Part shown: piece after piece, positions 1-11,019 of the stretch | Numbering within the stretch: position 1 is the first letter of the stretch | How the letters are laid out: the number at the start of each line of letters is the position of its first letter | NCBI GenBank assembly: GCA_032622095.1 | Contig: CP136066.1 | Location: forward strand, 188,640,716-188,704,715 | Length of the DNA: 64,000 nucleotides | Reading direction: 5' to 3' | From: Siphonodentalium dalli | Taxonomy: Eukaryota; Mollusca; Scaphopoda; Gadilida; Siphonodentaliidae | The notes under the pieces: model-generated | Told to the model about the DNA's origin: nothing | Database searches by the model: none | What the model saw: the letters and a program-made list of their open reading frames with translations, nothing else | Position numbers and translations under genes: made by a program

Positions 1-720
1 TTCCCCAGTTGAAGTTGGTGATATTCACCCATTGGGCACCTCATTTATGAATTTTATCTTCTGCAAGTTAGGGGATATAGAAACTTCCTAGAAGGGAAAT
101 TTAACTAACAACAATGTAAATTTGATACTGTAGATACTTCCCAGAAGATGAGGCCTAAGCAGAATGAGGTCTCCAGAAGGTGAATTTGGTTATGCTAGCC
201 CGCTGTGTGGGATAGCATCACAAAAGCGTGTATGTTCCTACATTGTGCATGCCTGGCCTCAAGCAACACAATGTATTATACAATCAAGCCTTGAAATAGT
301 GTGAAAGTGTGTCTGTCATTTGCAGAATGAGGTCCCCAGAGGGTGAATTTAGTGATGCTATCCCGCACAGTGGGCTAGCATCACTAAATTCACCCTCTGG
401 GGACCTCATTCTGCTAGGGCCCCCAACTGCTATGGCAGACCTAGGATAAGATTGAAGTTCCCCAGTTGAAGTTGGTGATGTTCACCCATTGGGCACCTCA
501 ATTATGAATTTATCTTCTGCAAATTAGGGGATATAGAAACTTCCTAGAAGGGAAATGTAACTAACAACAATGTTAATTTGATACTATAGATACTTCCCAG
601 AAGATGAGGCCTAAGCAGAATGAGGTCTCCAGGGGTTGAATTTGGTGATGCTAGGCCGCTGTGTGGGATAGCATCACTAAATTCACCCTCTGGGGACCTC
701 ATTCTGCAAATGACATTAGT
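1..720. repeat. Tandem array of a hairpin-containing repeat (about 1.6 units)
   Basis: The block starting TTCCCCAGTTGAAGTTGG at position 1 restarts at 458, so the period is about 457 bp. Each unit has a unique-looking part (to about 160 and 610) followed by near-palindromes. The clearest is 323-413, where GAATGAGGTCCCCAGAGGG is mirrored by CCCTCTGGGGACCTCATTC. The short reading frame at 544-762 on the minus strand is made from this repeat and is not a gene. The same unit recurs at 16772-17880, with fragments near 6690-6746, 7635-7780 and 11680-11930. Confidence 0.85.
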
Positions 721-1139
721 CCTGATATGAACAATACATGAGAGATTGGGAATTAATGACATCTAGCAAATCTGCAGGAATGTTTATAAACATATCAAGA
801 TTGACATGATTGTGTCGGCATACCCAGCATATATACAGTTACAGCCAAAGTAAATGCTTCTTATTAATGATTCTGTCAAGAATTTGAGTAAATTTTATTT
901 TTGAGACCAGGCCAGGGTGGCAGAAGCAGTGCACTTGAATGAAGGGCCAGGGGCCACAACCTACAGAAATGTAATGGCATTAGTTTTTCAATTATCAAAA
1001 AATGTATATATATTAAATTGACCATGGAGTTAAATACACTTTTTTTTTTTTTTTTTTAAATATTCTAATAAAAAAAAACAATTCCACAGTTTTTTTAAAT
1101 ATTCTTTTATTTTTTAATATATCATTTCTTTTCTATTCC
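721..1139. other. Intergenic, low-complexity AT-rich stretch
   Basis: No gene is seen. Long T and A runs occur between about 1041 and 1180. Confidence 0.5.
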
Positions 1140-1761
1140 GTTCTTTTTTGGTTAAAGAGTTTAATCTGAATTTTTTTTTTCTGAGTTATGTCCCTGGCCC
1201 CACCCACATTTGACCCAGTGACCTCATTTGAACAAATCTGAACCCCAGTCAACCAATGATCCTTCATACCAAATATGAACCCATTTGGCCTGATGGTATT
1301 CGAGAAGATGTTTAAAAGAATTACTATGGAGGGAAAGAGTTATGGCCCTGGTTTCTCAACTAATCAACCTGGTGACCTCATTTGAACAAATCTGGATGTG
1401 AGTCACCTAGGGAACATCCACACCAAATATGAACCCATTAGGCCTTATGGTTCTGGAAAAGAAGTCGTTATAAGAATTACTATGAAGGAATAGAGTTGTG
1501 GCCCTGCTTTCGCAACTATTTGACCCAGTGACCTCATTTGAACAAATCTGAATGAGAGTCACCTAGGGAACATCCACACCAAATATGAACCAATTCGGTC
1601 CAATGGAACTTTAGAAGAAGATGTTCAAAGAATTGTTGACGACGGATGGACGGATGGACGGATGGATGGATGGACGGATGGACGGACGGATGGACGGACG
1701 ACGGACGAGGAGTGATGACTATAGCTCCACCGGAGACTTCGTCTCAGGTGAGCTAAAAAGC
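1140..1761 (+). repeat. Dispersed repeat of ~150 bp units with (GGAC/GGAT)n tail and terminal hairpin
   Basis: Three diverged units restart with TTATGTCCCTGG-like sequence near 1187, 1338 and 1496, each containing GTGACCTCATTTGAACAAATC. They are followed by a GGAC/GGAT microsatellite (1641-1705) and a terminal hairpin in which TAGCTCCACCGGAGAC pairs with GTCTCAGGTGAGCTA (about 1722-1755). The same architecture and end are found at 18228-19079. The open frames at 1621-1827 (plus) and 1625-1927 (minus) are microsatellite artefacts. Confidence 0.8.
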
Positions 1762-3991
1762 ACTCAATATTGTTCGATATACAATTCTCGAACCAACGAC
1801 ACCCATTCAAAGGGAAATATCGAATGAATTTCGCATATATAGATATGAAATAAAACACTGAGCCAAAATACTGACGATTTTGAAGACAAAATGATGTATT
1901 CGATGTCGGATTTCTCAGGCTTCTCAAAACATAGGCGCAAGCTATCTATTTTAAAAACTGCACAGACACCACCCCGTCGCTATAATAGGCAGAACTAGCG
2001 AGTACGCACATCATAAGTTGTCAAAACTTGTAAAAACATAACCCTACCCCCGAAACTGGTTGTCAACGATCTGGTCGTATTTTGATATTCTATTTTGTCT
2101 AAGCTAGTCATATGCATTACTAAGTTATACCAGTATATGTGAAATATGAGTACGAGAGCGAATATAGTGACACGATCAGAATACTACAAACGCGGTCATG
2201 AAATGGCTGTCAAAATGGCCGCAACCACCAAGCTAAGCCGAAATGATGGCAACTTATTATATAACCACCTAGTAGGTAAAATACGTATTAACAATATACA
2301 AGTCTGTTGTTAAATATCTTTAAAGGTACACAGTTCATTAAAACAGGCCCATGTGGAGGATTTATCGGCCATTGCAACGCAGGTCAAACCCAATGAATTA
2401 CGTCTTTAAAATTTCGGGTTTTCTGTTTACAGTCGGGGCCAAAAATAATAATTTCGGGCATGCAACATACGAAGTAATGTTTCGCCACACAGTGTATGGT
2501 AGTTTCGTTCGGCGTGATGATAAATTATTGAATGGAACGCAGAAACTTAAGTGCATATCCTTGCGGTATAAATAGTAGTTACATTTCCGGATTGTTCATC
2601 ACTGTACATGATAATAAACCACACACGTATGTTGCAATTCTTATTATATTGCAAAGAAACCGCCACCTCTTCAAAAGATTAGCACTGCATCACACCAGAT
2701 CAAATAGACAGCACATCGTACATTTGATATACGACTAATTATCGTGCTGCTTCCAAACCGGTCTCTTAGTAAACAATTTGTTCAACTTACTTCAGTCGGC
2801 AACTTACAACTGGAATATGCTATTACGCAATGTACAATATTAGTTTTCCGTATTTTGTTGTTTGAAAATATCTTGCCAAAACCACCCATGACCTTGTGCA
2901 AAATATCAGGTGATCATCGTTTAAAGCTGTTATTTCAGCGTTGAACATTGACTCAATGTTGCTAGTTATGGTTGTTAGTTCAGCAGATATGTGTAACATT
3001 AGGGAGAAGGGATACACACGGTAATGCGGTTGCAGAAAACATAGTACCCTTCGCGTATATGTGACCTTGGTGAATATAACCAAATATTATTTCCAGGTAT
3101 AAAGACAGTCTCTGTCACAGAGTATGTGGGCAATTTTGGTCAAGTTTAGATTTTTTTAAAGACAGTATATGGTACTCCTTTGTGTTTTGATAAATTGCTT
3201 TCATAGTATACCACCATGCATTCTTGTGATAACAGCGAAATATTCGTGTTTTATTACTTATTCTTAGGCAAAAATTACTAATATTTTAAGACACGGAGAA
3301 TATAATCTACACAATTCACCCATTACTCTATGAATATCTCTCATACTGCTCTATAGCAGTGTATTTCGAAAGGTTTGATGGTGTATATATCAAAAGAAAC
3401 GATGACCGGTCACATTAGTGATACTGCTATGAGCACATATATTTCGGCTTCTATGAAAGGTCACAGAATCAATTCTTCGCTATTAAATTTCATTTTACAG
3501 TGTAGTGTACATATATATCACACGATTCAAGATAAATAGTGCAGAAAAATTTGCCTTATTCTCCCGTTTCTTTGCGTTCAAAAAGTCCAGATTTAACCAT
3601 TTTATGAGACCTTGCTTTTCGCTATATCTCTCGCGATATATATTAGAGATAATTCGCACATACCCGATAAAATGTTTCTCTTATTCTCTGCAATCATTCT
3701 TCCTCACATATTTCGAGCGTGTTGTCACTCTTATGGGACTAGCTATTCAATTATGCATAAAATGTAAATTTCATTCTATTTTGGCCATTTTGGGACTTCA
3801 ATTCAACTTATATGGTTCACGGCTAAGCATTGTTTGTATGTATGTCAATGTATTATGAATTTGGAATTAATTGATCTACACATGACTGCATTCCCATATG
3901 GCCTGATGGAGATGCTTCAGAATTTGAACCATTCCGAAAAATCAAGATATCTCAAAAAGCTCAACTCGGATTTTAGGGGACTTTTGCCACG
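1762..3991. other. No gene recognised
   Basis: About 2.2 kb without a feature that I can support. The open frames here (for example 3505-3858, 117 codons) are rich in F/I/Y/L, as expected of translated AT-rich DNA, and match no family that I know. Confidence 0.5.
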
Positions 3992-6425
3992 TTGTTCATA
4001 AACATGTTCTTATTGATCCCTGAAAAAATCAGTTTTCCCCGATTTTTTACACTAGTGAAACCTTATGTGCCTGGACTATTAGTGAGAGATAAAGGTGTTA
4101 TTATCACGACGTTCACTGAGCCAGACGGAACAGGTCTCAATTCCATAAGATACAAACCCATCCTTCAACTTCAATCCATATACACCCTCCCAATAGATCT
4201 CAATTCTGATCTCCTCTGGCATTCCGGTTGGTTATATCATGAACACATAAAACCACGAGCCAATTGGTCTGGGTTCATGCAAGATGTGTTTACAGGCGGC
4301 GACCAAAACATTCAAGGCAAATCTGATATTTTCTTTCTGCCTATTATCGATTTGAATCCATCTGACTCAAAGCTATGGACATAATCATATCCAAATCAAT
4401 GAAGATAGTCTGCAGACTTGGTGGTTTTCATACCATGATGAGCTTTATGGGTAGCATCGGCTCACTTATGAAAGGATCTGGCTTGGAGGAAGCCTGGGAG
4501 ACAATATATGGTCCCAATTCGGTGACTCAAATTGTGTCAGGGAAGGCAATTTTGAGATCACTTATTTATTAGTAGAAGCTGCTCTACATAACAAACTTTT
4601 TGCAGAGGTAACACCAACCCCTAATGACAGTGACCAAATACTGGTTCTCGGTACATATACCGATCCACCAAATCGAGATGACATTTCGGAGTTGCCACTT
4701 GTTGATCATATGCCAGTGGATATCCCTGGTAACCAGCCTACATATTTGGCGGCTGCTGATCCCATTAACAAACTCAATGCTGATGAAGTTGAGTCATTAA
4801 GAACTATTTATGAAGGTGTCCAGAATAATACTCTTTCCATATCAGCGACTGTTGGCTCTCCAATTCTTTCAAAGTTGTCAGTGTGTTTGAATGAGTATAA
4901 GGTTTTCCTTGAAGAAAAATGGCAAACGGCAAGGCTATGGTTGCAATATATGGAATATGTTCAAATACTGAAAAACTTCATTCGAGCAGAAAGGATGAGC
5001 GATTGGAACCTCCATCTTGTGACAACTAGCAAGATGCTAAATTTGTTTGCTGCAACGGGTCACATCCATTATGCATTCAGTTGCAGGCTATACCTTCAGA
5101 AAATGTTAGAATTGCCAGACGAATATCCCTGGATGTATCACCAATTCCAAGAGCATGGTTTCCATGCCCCCAGAAGGAGCAATAGAAATTGGGCGGGGCT
5201 TTCTACCGACTTGATTATAGAGCAGTGCTTGATGAGGACTATCAAGAGTCGAGGGGGTCTCAATCGGGGTAGGGGCTTGACTGAGTCTGTGCGCCTGCAA
5301 TGGGTACTCAGTATACATAGTTGCGCTCAAATCCATGCCTCAATGACAGAGTTGACTAACACTAGCCACAACACCAGCGAACAGCACATTGAGTTGGGAA
5401 CTTCAAGGCGTAAATGCAATTTCCACTATTTGAACGTAATACAACAATGGTTCGACGAGCATGAGCCATTTGACCCAAATGAGCATAGTCTGCGCTCATT
5501 GTCATCAGGGTTAACTCTCATGACGATGATCCGGTGAATTGTGACGCTGTAGAAAACATCGGAGCTGCAATCCAACAAAAACTTGACTCAGCAATTGTCA
5601 AAATAGCATCCATCAAGAGGAGTGATCATATTGTGTCTCTAGACAGCCTCTATCCAGGCATCAAGGTTGATAACCAGAGGATGCAATTTGATCCAACAAT
5701 TTTGTTTTCACGTCTAACAGCTGTTGTTCAACGAGACGATGATATGGCGAAGTATTTCAACTATGAACTTACTACCATCACAAATTCATTGTTCAAAGAA
5801 TATGCTATGCGGAAGCCTACTAAGGCGCAATTGATTAAAAGCTCTAGCAGATTCTTGCCAGTCATATGACGTGCGGACACAATTTATTATTGTTATTGAT
5901 GGAGGAGCTCTCCTTCACCGAGTCAAATGGACCAAGGGGTCAACATATTTTGAGCTATGCCAAGCATATGTTAAATATGTTCGCTCTAAATATGGAATGA
6001 GTTACATAGTGTTCGACGGTTATGGCAACGGACCGTCGATCAAAGATCACGAGCACAAACGAAGAATTGGTAAGACTTGTGCAGATATTCGACTGGTTGA
6101 AACTGCAAAATCGCACAGTAACCAGCATATTTTTTTCTCAAATGAGAAAAATAAAAGTCAGTTTATCGACTTATTGACGAGGTTGTTGGAAGATGATGGT
6201 CATACTGTCCATAAGAGTTCAGGAGATGCAGACATCTTAATTGTTGCAACTGCAACGAACTTATACATATTATTCTTTGTTCATATAATAATGACAAAGA
6301 AGACACACGTCAACAAAAAGTCAATTTCTGATGCAAGGCGTGCGTATTACTCAAACTGCAATGACCAGCTCTATGTTAAAGATATTGGCAGCAATTTTGG
6401 TGGCCATTTTGTAATGAGGTTATAA
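3992..6425 (+). pseudogene. Broken copy of an uncharacterised multi-copy animal protein with C-terminal PIN/FEN-like nuclease domain
   Basis: Five adjoining plus-strand frames read as one protein: 3992-4384, 4375-4572, about 4590-5537, 5534-5869 and 5871-6425. The frame changes four times, so the copy cannot be translated as it stands. Landmarks in order are LQSIYTLPIDLNSDLLWHSG, RLGGFHTMMSFMGSIG, NRNWAGLSTDLIIEQ, GGLNRGRGLTESVRLQW, TSEQH, then a nuclease-like part with IVIDGGALLH and SSGDADILIV, where the aspartates resemble acidic metal-binding residues of PIN/XPG-type nucleases. I recall a recurrent, unnamed, often multi-copy metazoan family with these motifs; that is memory, not a search. 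Compared with it, about 45 residues seem deleted between SKLW and the RLGGFH block, and the end is cut after the nuclease motif region. The start is uncertain because the family normally extends further upstream. The biological role is unknown. Confidence 0.75.
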
Positions 6426-6464
6426 TTTGGGGAATATTTTATATACATGAACTAGCCAAGTATA

Positions 6465-6746
6465 TCAGCTATCATTCCAGTAACAATGAAACCCATTCGG
6501 ACCTGAATTTTGTATGAAAAAACCCAGGTCTGGGCAGCCATCTTGGACGCCATCTTGAATAGAGAATTTCCCCAAAGCGGATTTTAGCGGATTTTGGATA
6601 TGTTGTTCCCTATATTCTGCCCGACAAAATGACACCAATAACAGCTTGTAAACAATTTGTTCTAGGTCCAATGCTTCAACGACCAGACTATTGCATAATC
6701 GAGGTGCCCAATGGGTGCAACATCACAATATTCGCCATCTGTGAAC
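6465..6746. repeat. Dispersed 'GCCATCTTGGACGCC' repeat fragment joined to array-unit fragment
   Basis: The segment 6530-6610 (GCCATCTTGGACGCCATC, then AAGCGGATTTTAGCGGATTT) recurs near 40870-40940, 44225-44300 and 44925-45000. From about 6698, GAGGTGCCCAATGGGTG matches, in inverse orientation, the CCCATTGGGCACCTC of the unit at position 1. Confidence 0.7.
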
Positions 6747-7634
6747 CAGGGTTGGCTGATTTAAATCAAGCGATTTAAATCATGATTTAAATCAATGATT
6801 TTTTTCAAAAAAATCATTGATTTAAATCAAAAATTTTGAAATGATTGCATATGTCAAGAATTTGCAATATCTAATAAGGTTTTTTGTAAACTATAACATG
6901 ATTATGATTGAACAATATACAAAATTGGATAATAGATATGAAATTGTGCAGTAGTTGTCAACCCTATAGAAACAGGCGCACTGCATGGTTCTGTGATTAC
7001 TGCTCCAGCAACCGCCTGTTCTGCTTATTTGTAACTACCATAAGATTCAGCACTCCTCATTACACTATTAAATTTCCTTTTCTGATTGCCATACATGTAA
7101 ATGTCAACCAAGTAATTCTACCATATACTCTGCCATCTAAACTACTCTAGTTGTCTAATGTCCATACTTGATATATGGTGTGCATGATTACATGTATGTC
7201 CTCAAGTCACCGAGGAGAAAAGGTGATTGATAATATATTCAGTTCTCAGCTAAAAGTTACTAAATTTATTAGTAAATCTTTAAGCACAGGTCAACGTATC
7301 CAGATATCACAACGTTGGAACTCACATGGACCTAAGTGTATGCATAATTAAAGTACATGGTCGCTATATCTGTTCTGCCATGATATTTGTGCTTGATACA
7401 TGTAGTTATACAAAAATAATAAATAATAATAGAATTTTGATTAATCCAACCTTGGATATAATAAGCAACACCTTTTAGAACCTTCATTTATCAAAGACAT
7501 TGCACAATTGCATATTTTCATAACAATTAGAAAAAAAATCCAAAAAATCGATTTAAATCAAATAAATCTGATTTAAATCAAATAAATTGATTTTTTTTAT
7601 TTAATTAAAAAAATCAAAAAAATCACCAACCCTG
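6747..7634. mobile_element. hAT-type non-autonomous element (888 bp) with 8-bp TSD
   Basis: It begins CAGGGTTGGCTGATTTAAAT and ends AAAATCACCAACCCTG. It is flanked on both sides by an exact 8-bp direct repeat, CTGTGAAC (6739-6746 and 7635-7642). Both ends are dense in GATTTAAATC. CAGGGTTGG termini and an 8-bp TSD are typical of hAT elements. No transposase is visible inside. It sits within a fragment of the hairpin array unit, so it is younger than that copy. Confidence 0.9.
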
Positions 7635-7790
7635 CTGTGAACTTAAATCCGAGTCTAGGTCTCCAATAGCAGATGAGGCCATGCAGAATGAGGTCCTCAG
7701 AGGGGGAATTTTGTGATGCTAGCCCACTGTCGGGGTAGCATCACTAAATTCACCCACTGGTGACATCATTCTGCAAAATGTCCGGCACCA
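7635..7790. repeat. Fragment of the hairpin array unit
   Basis: 7684-7776 is a diverged copy of the 92-bp near-palindrome (GAATGAGGTCC ... CATCATTCTG) seen at 323-413. Confidence 0.75.
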
Positions 7791-7946
7791 TATTCACTTT
7801 TTTTTTTAAAAGAAGCAAGTAATTCAGAGGGATCTAGTGTTTGAATAACCACTAGCTTGAAGATGTAGCTTTGCTTATGAAAGATTTAGTTTTTGAAAAA
7901 TTTGCCTGTAGTCACCAGTGCTGAAACAAACCATATCTGTTCCATG

Positions 7947-8184
7947 TTAAGCCTTTCATGAGTGGAGCTTCCTGAAATTATGCGAAAACCCTGTGCAAAT
8001 GCATTCTCCTATATATGCGAGTCTTGCATATATAAGAGAATACATTGGCCTAACAATATTTACCTTGACCTTGTAAGCCAGTGCATTCTCTTATATATGC
8101 GAGGCTCCCTATATATAGAATAGAATGCACTGGCATAGGATCTTTAATGCTGCACAAGCGCAGCTCCCATCATGAAAGGGTTAA
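7947..8184. mobile_element. TTAA-flanked MITE with two Y-shaped hairpins
   Basis: The ends are TTAAGCCTTTCATGAGTGGAGCT-like on the left and the diverged complement AGCTCCCATCATGAAAGGGTTAA on the right, flanked by TTAA. Inside are two hairpins of the type GCATTCTCTTATATATGCGAG (about 7998-8050 and 8082-8135), shared with the MITEs at 10196, 10718, 35250 and 37962. A solo right end of this element lies at about 31778-31815. It lies 65 bp beyond the sushi exon, inside the presumed intron. Confidence 0.8.
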
Positions 8185-8248
8185 ATTAGCATATTTGCTG
8201 AAAACGATTTGACAATTTTTGACAAATCAACTGCTAGACTAATCTTAC

Positions 8249-8437
8249 CCTGGCTGATGCATTGTGGGGTTTTAGACGGCATCCAGTGACCAGTGTCCGT
8301 ACATGCCATTATGGCTGACCCTCGGATCTCATATCCTCTATCACAAGTAAAATGAACTTCCTGTGGAATTGTCGAACTGACTATCATGTGTGCATGAGGG
8401 ATGGCACTCACTTTTGGACATTGTATTTGTTTATGAG
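8249..8437 (-). CDS. Sushi/CCP domain exon of a secreted or cell-surface protein
   Basis: This 189-bp exon encodes one complete sushi (complement control protein) module of about 63 residues. The four expected cysteines are in CPKV, HFTC, IMAC and PQC, with the family's late tryptophan in HWMPSKTPQC. The splice borders are good: acceptor TTTCCTTTTTCAG just upstream on the minus strand and donor GTAAGATT just downstream. Both borders fall after the first base of a codon (phase 1-1), the classic symmetric sushi module. Sushi domains mediate protein-protein binding in complement factors, selectins and many molluscan lectin or adhesion proteins. The upstream exon at 10016-10115 ends in the same phase and encodes a signal peptide, so the two can be joined directly. 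Further exons downstream on the minus strand were not recognised, so the full gene product is unknown. Confidence 0.85.
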
Positions 8438-10015
8438 CTGAAAAAGGAAATACAACCAAATAATTAGGCCGATATAATAATTGCCATATTCGGATATCCT
8501 CATAAGGCCAAAATAAAAAAAGACCTGGTGTTTCTGGTGACCCGCCCGCCCCTATTCCGGCGCCCCTGACCATTTTCATTTTATTGATTTTGCAACATTA
8601 GTATGCATCCGATTTTATTTTCCTTATAAACTGATTCATTTCCAAAAAAATGGACACATCGCGTGTACTGTTAAACCGGAAATTATACCACACTTCAGTT
8701 AGGTCACGGCGGAATCAAATTTATTTTTTCATGTTTTATTCAATAAAATAATAAATTACACTACATGTATATTCTAATGTTATGTACTTATTTTTAGTAT
8801 TTTATAGTACATTACAAACAAGGAGAAGAAGTCCGGGGCGGGTGGGTATTCATATTTATTTTGAGCAAAGTTGAAAATAAAATGAAAAAATAAAATAAAA
8901 TGAAAAGCCACCCGCCCGCCCCTATTTTTTTCTTGCTTGTCCCCAGAAACATAGGTATATTGTTTTTTGGCCTAACCTTATTTTTCTTCCACTCCTCCAA
9001 ATTTTCAAGTTGGATAATTTTGGTGCTGCAATTTATTTTTAGCAAGCTTTAATGATGGTTTATCTCTTCCTAAATACTTTTATATAGTTTCCGGGATATA
9101 AATAATAAATATGTGGTGAAGACACCTGTCTTCTATTAATTAATATTAATTTTATATCAATATTTTCTTATATAATGGACAAATTTTTCATTACTATTTT
9201 TACAATTTTTGGATATAGTTAGACGGACAACAACCCATGCTAATAGCTCAAACTTGACTGGATCTGTTTTGGGCTCACCGAAGGCATGTCAGAAATGATC
9301 GCTCAGAATACAACTGAGGCCTAGGGGGGAGTAGATTTTCAAAGTATTGTTCTAGCTGTTTATCTAACCCCAACAAATACAGAAGCATCAATGACTACCA
9401 GGAACAACCTTCCAAAACTATTGCAAATTTGAAATAGAAATAGCATTCATTTATTAAAATATTAAAAGATACTGGTGAGTGATATTGTGAAGGAATAAGA
9501 CTGTTCTCTGTATAAATTTTATTCATCTCTAACATCACGTGGTAAGCAGCAAGTGTAGGTAACAATACATAATGGTGAGTCATCTCGGATGCCATGAAAG
9601 GAAGGCGTCGCTTATTAATTAGCGAGCCGATGTTTGGCATCTGCCAGATAGGTCTGAAGAGCCAGAACTAATTGAAGAATAGATTAATGTCTGGTTTATA
9701 TATACGCTAATGACTTATTGCAGTCATTAGAATATCTCTTTGTCTGTACTGACCAATGGATGAACTGAAGTTGTTACCTAAGACTTTATTTCCTTTGTGG
9801 CTAGCCTTGCATAACTCATAGGTCATGGCCCCTTCGAGTATGACCTTGGTAATTTGGTTGGGGTCACTATCGTTCGATTATATTCTTGTATCCCCCCATA
9901 GTTTAAGATAGATATGTTTAGTATGTACCATCACGTCCCTTGAATAAGAAGGGGTAAGGGATAGGGGTGCATTACTCTACAATATTAAGATCAGAGAACA
10001 CAATTTTATTTTCAC
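8438..10015 (-). other. Presumed intron between signal-peptide and sushi exons
   Basis: If the two exons belong together, this 1.6-kb stretch is an intron, or may contain exons that I did not recognise. It is AT-rich. A C-rich motif resembling CCGCCCGCCCCTATT occurs twice in similar context (about 8542-8560 and 8908-8925). The frames at 8812-9045 and 9395-9640 show no family signature. Confidence 0.4.
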
Positions 10016-10115
10016 CTGCAGGATTCGCCATCGATGGAGGGATGCTATAGGTGCTCGCCAAATTTGTGATAGCCACAGCAACGAAGAGCACGTTTGGTTG
10101 AAGCATTCTTTGTTT
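10016..10115 (-). CDS. First coding exon with signal peptide, probably of the sushi protein gene
   Basis: On the minus strand an acceptor (CTTTCTCATTGCAG) is followed after 9 bases by an ATG (10104-10106). The 30 complete codons read MLQPNVLFVAVAITNLAS and then a short polar stretch with SIPPSMANPA. This is a typical signal peptide: a short start, a hydrophobic core of about 12 residues, then small residues. The exon ends ...GCAG before the donor GTGAAA, leaving one base (phase 1). The sushi exon at 8249-8437 begins in phase 1, so splicing gives an uninterrupted frame. The gene is too short in this exon to appear as a long open frame. The overlapping minus-strand frame at 9977-10171 is a shadow. 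The 9-base leader implies a further upstream 5' UTR exon that I cannot place. Confidence 0.6.
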
Positions 10116-10195
10116 CTGCAATGAGAAAGTCTACCTACTCTTAAAGATATATTATAAACTAACAAAAACAATTTTCACCATCAAGAGTCATTGCA

Positions 10196-10600
10196 TTAAC
10201 CCTTTACCCAACAAACCGGCCAAAAACGGCCAAATAAAGCTGCAACAGCCTAAATTATCTTGGGTCTGTCTCAATAAAACCATACAAATATGGATATCAT
10301 TGGAACCGGCTCATTGACCACATTGTGATGGTTACAGTTATGCCCTGTGCCAATGCATTCTCTTATATATGCGAGTCGACCATAGGTCGCCTCGCATATG
10401 ATATATAAGAGAATGCATTGGCCTAAAATAAATCTTTTTTTAACACTTTTTACCATTTTTTCTTACATTCTTTAACAATTTTATAATTTTTAAAGTGTTA
10501 AGCCAATGCATTCTCTTATATATGCGAGACGACCTATGATCGACTCGCATATATAAGAGAATGCATTGGCACAGGGTCGTTCTGTTGGGTAAAGAGTTAA
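10196..10600. mobile_element. TTAA-flanked MITE, type TTAACCCTTTACCCAACA, with two hairpins
   Basis: The left end TTAACCCTTTACCCAACA (10196-10213) is mirrored by TGTTGGGTAAAGAGTTAA (to 10600). Two hairpins (10337-10425 and 10500-10575) consist of GCATTCTCTTATATATGCGA arms, and their loop sequences are reverse complements of each other, so the whole element folds back. TTAA targets and CCCTTT starts are features of piggyBac-like transposons. No coding capacity is present. A second copy is at 37962-38347. Confidence 0.88.
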
Positions 10601-10717
10601 TCAATACATAAGAATGGCAGTGTATGTTGTCAATTTGGATATAATATTTATAACAACTTTGAGAAAGATTACTCTCTATTTCTACTTGATCAGCCTACCA
10701 GAGTGTTTCACATCACT

Positions 10718-10945
10718 TTAACCCTTTGAGTGCCAGGGGCCGATCTCATCGGCCCTAAACCTACTAAATAAGTCTGTTAAAGAATATAAGAATAAATTAT
10801 TAAAATTGTAAAAAAAAAATTGTTAGGCCAATGCATTCTCTTATATATGCGAGGCGACCTATGGTCGACTCGCATATATAAGAGAATACATTGGCACAGG
10901 GTATATGGGTTGATACAAAAATCGACCTGGCACTCAAAGGGTTAA
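10718..10945. mobile_element. TTAA-flanked MITE, type TTAACCCTTTGAGTGCCAGG, with one hairpin
   Basis: The ends are TTAACCCTTTGAGTGCCAGG (10718) and CCTGGCACTCAAAGGGTTAA (to 10945). One hairpin of the shared GCATTCTCTTATATATGCGAG type lies at about 10823-10900. The outer 20 bases differ from the neighbour at 10196 beyond TTAACCCTTT, while the hairpin is nearly the same. Confidence 0.88.
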
Positions 10946-11019
10946 AGAGATTCTGCATATAGTTGTATGACAAATATTGGATATTGTTACTCTTATTTCT
11001 TGAACATGCATGCTCATCT

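Noticed and set aside
1621-1927. Arg/Gly/Asp/Met-rich and Ser/Val/His/Pro-rich repeat proteins
   Set aside because: Both strands of a GGAC/GGAT microsatellite give open frames; not genes.
3505-3858. 117-codon frame with several hydrophobic stretches
   Set aside because: Typical of translated AT-rich DNA; no family resemblance.
9395-9640. Extra exon between the signal-peptide and sushi exons
   Set aside because: A CAG precedes its ATG, but reading it in phase 1, as required by the neighbours, meets a stop within nine codons.
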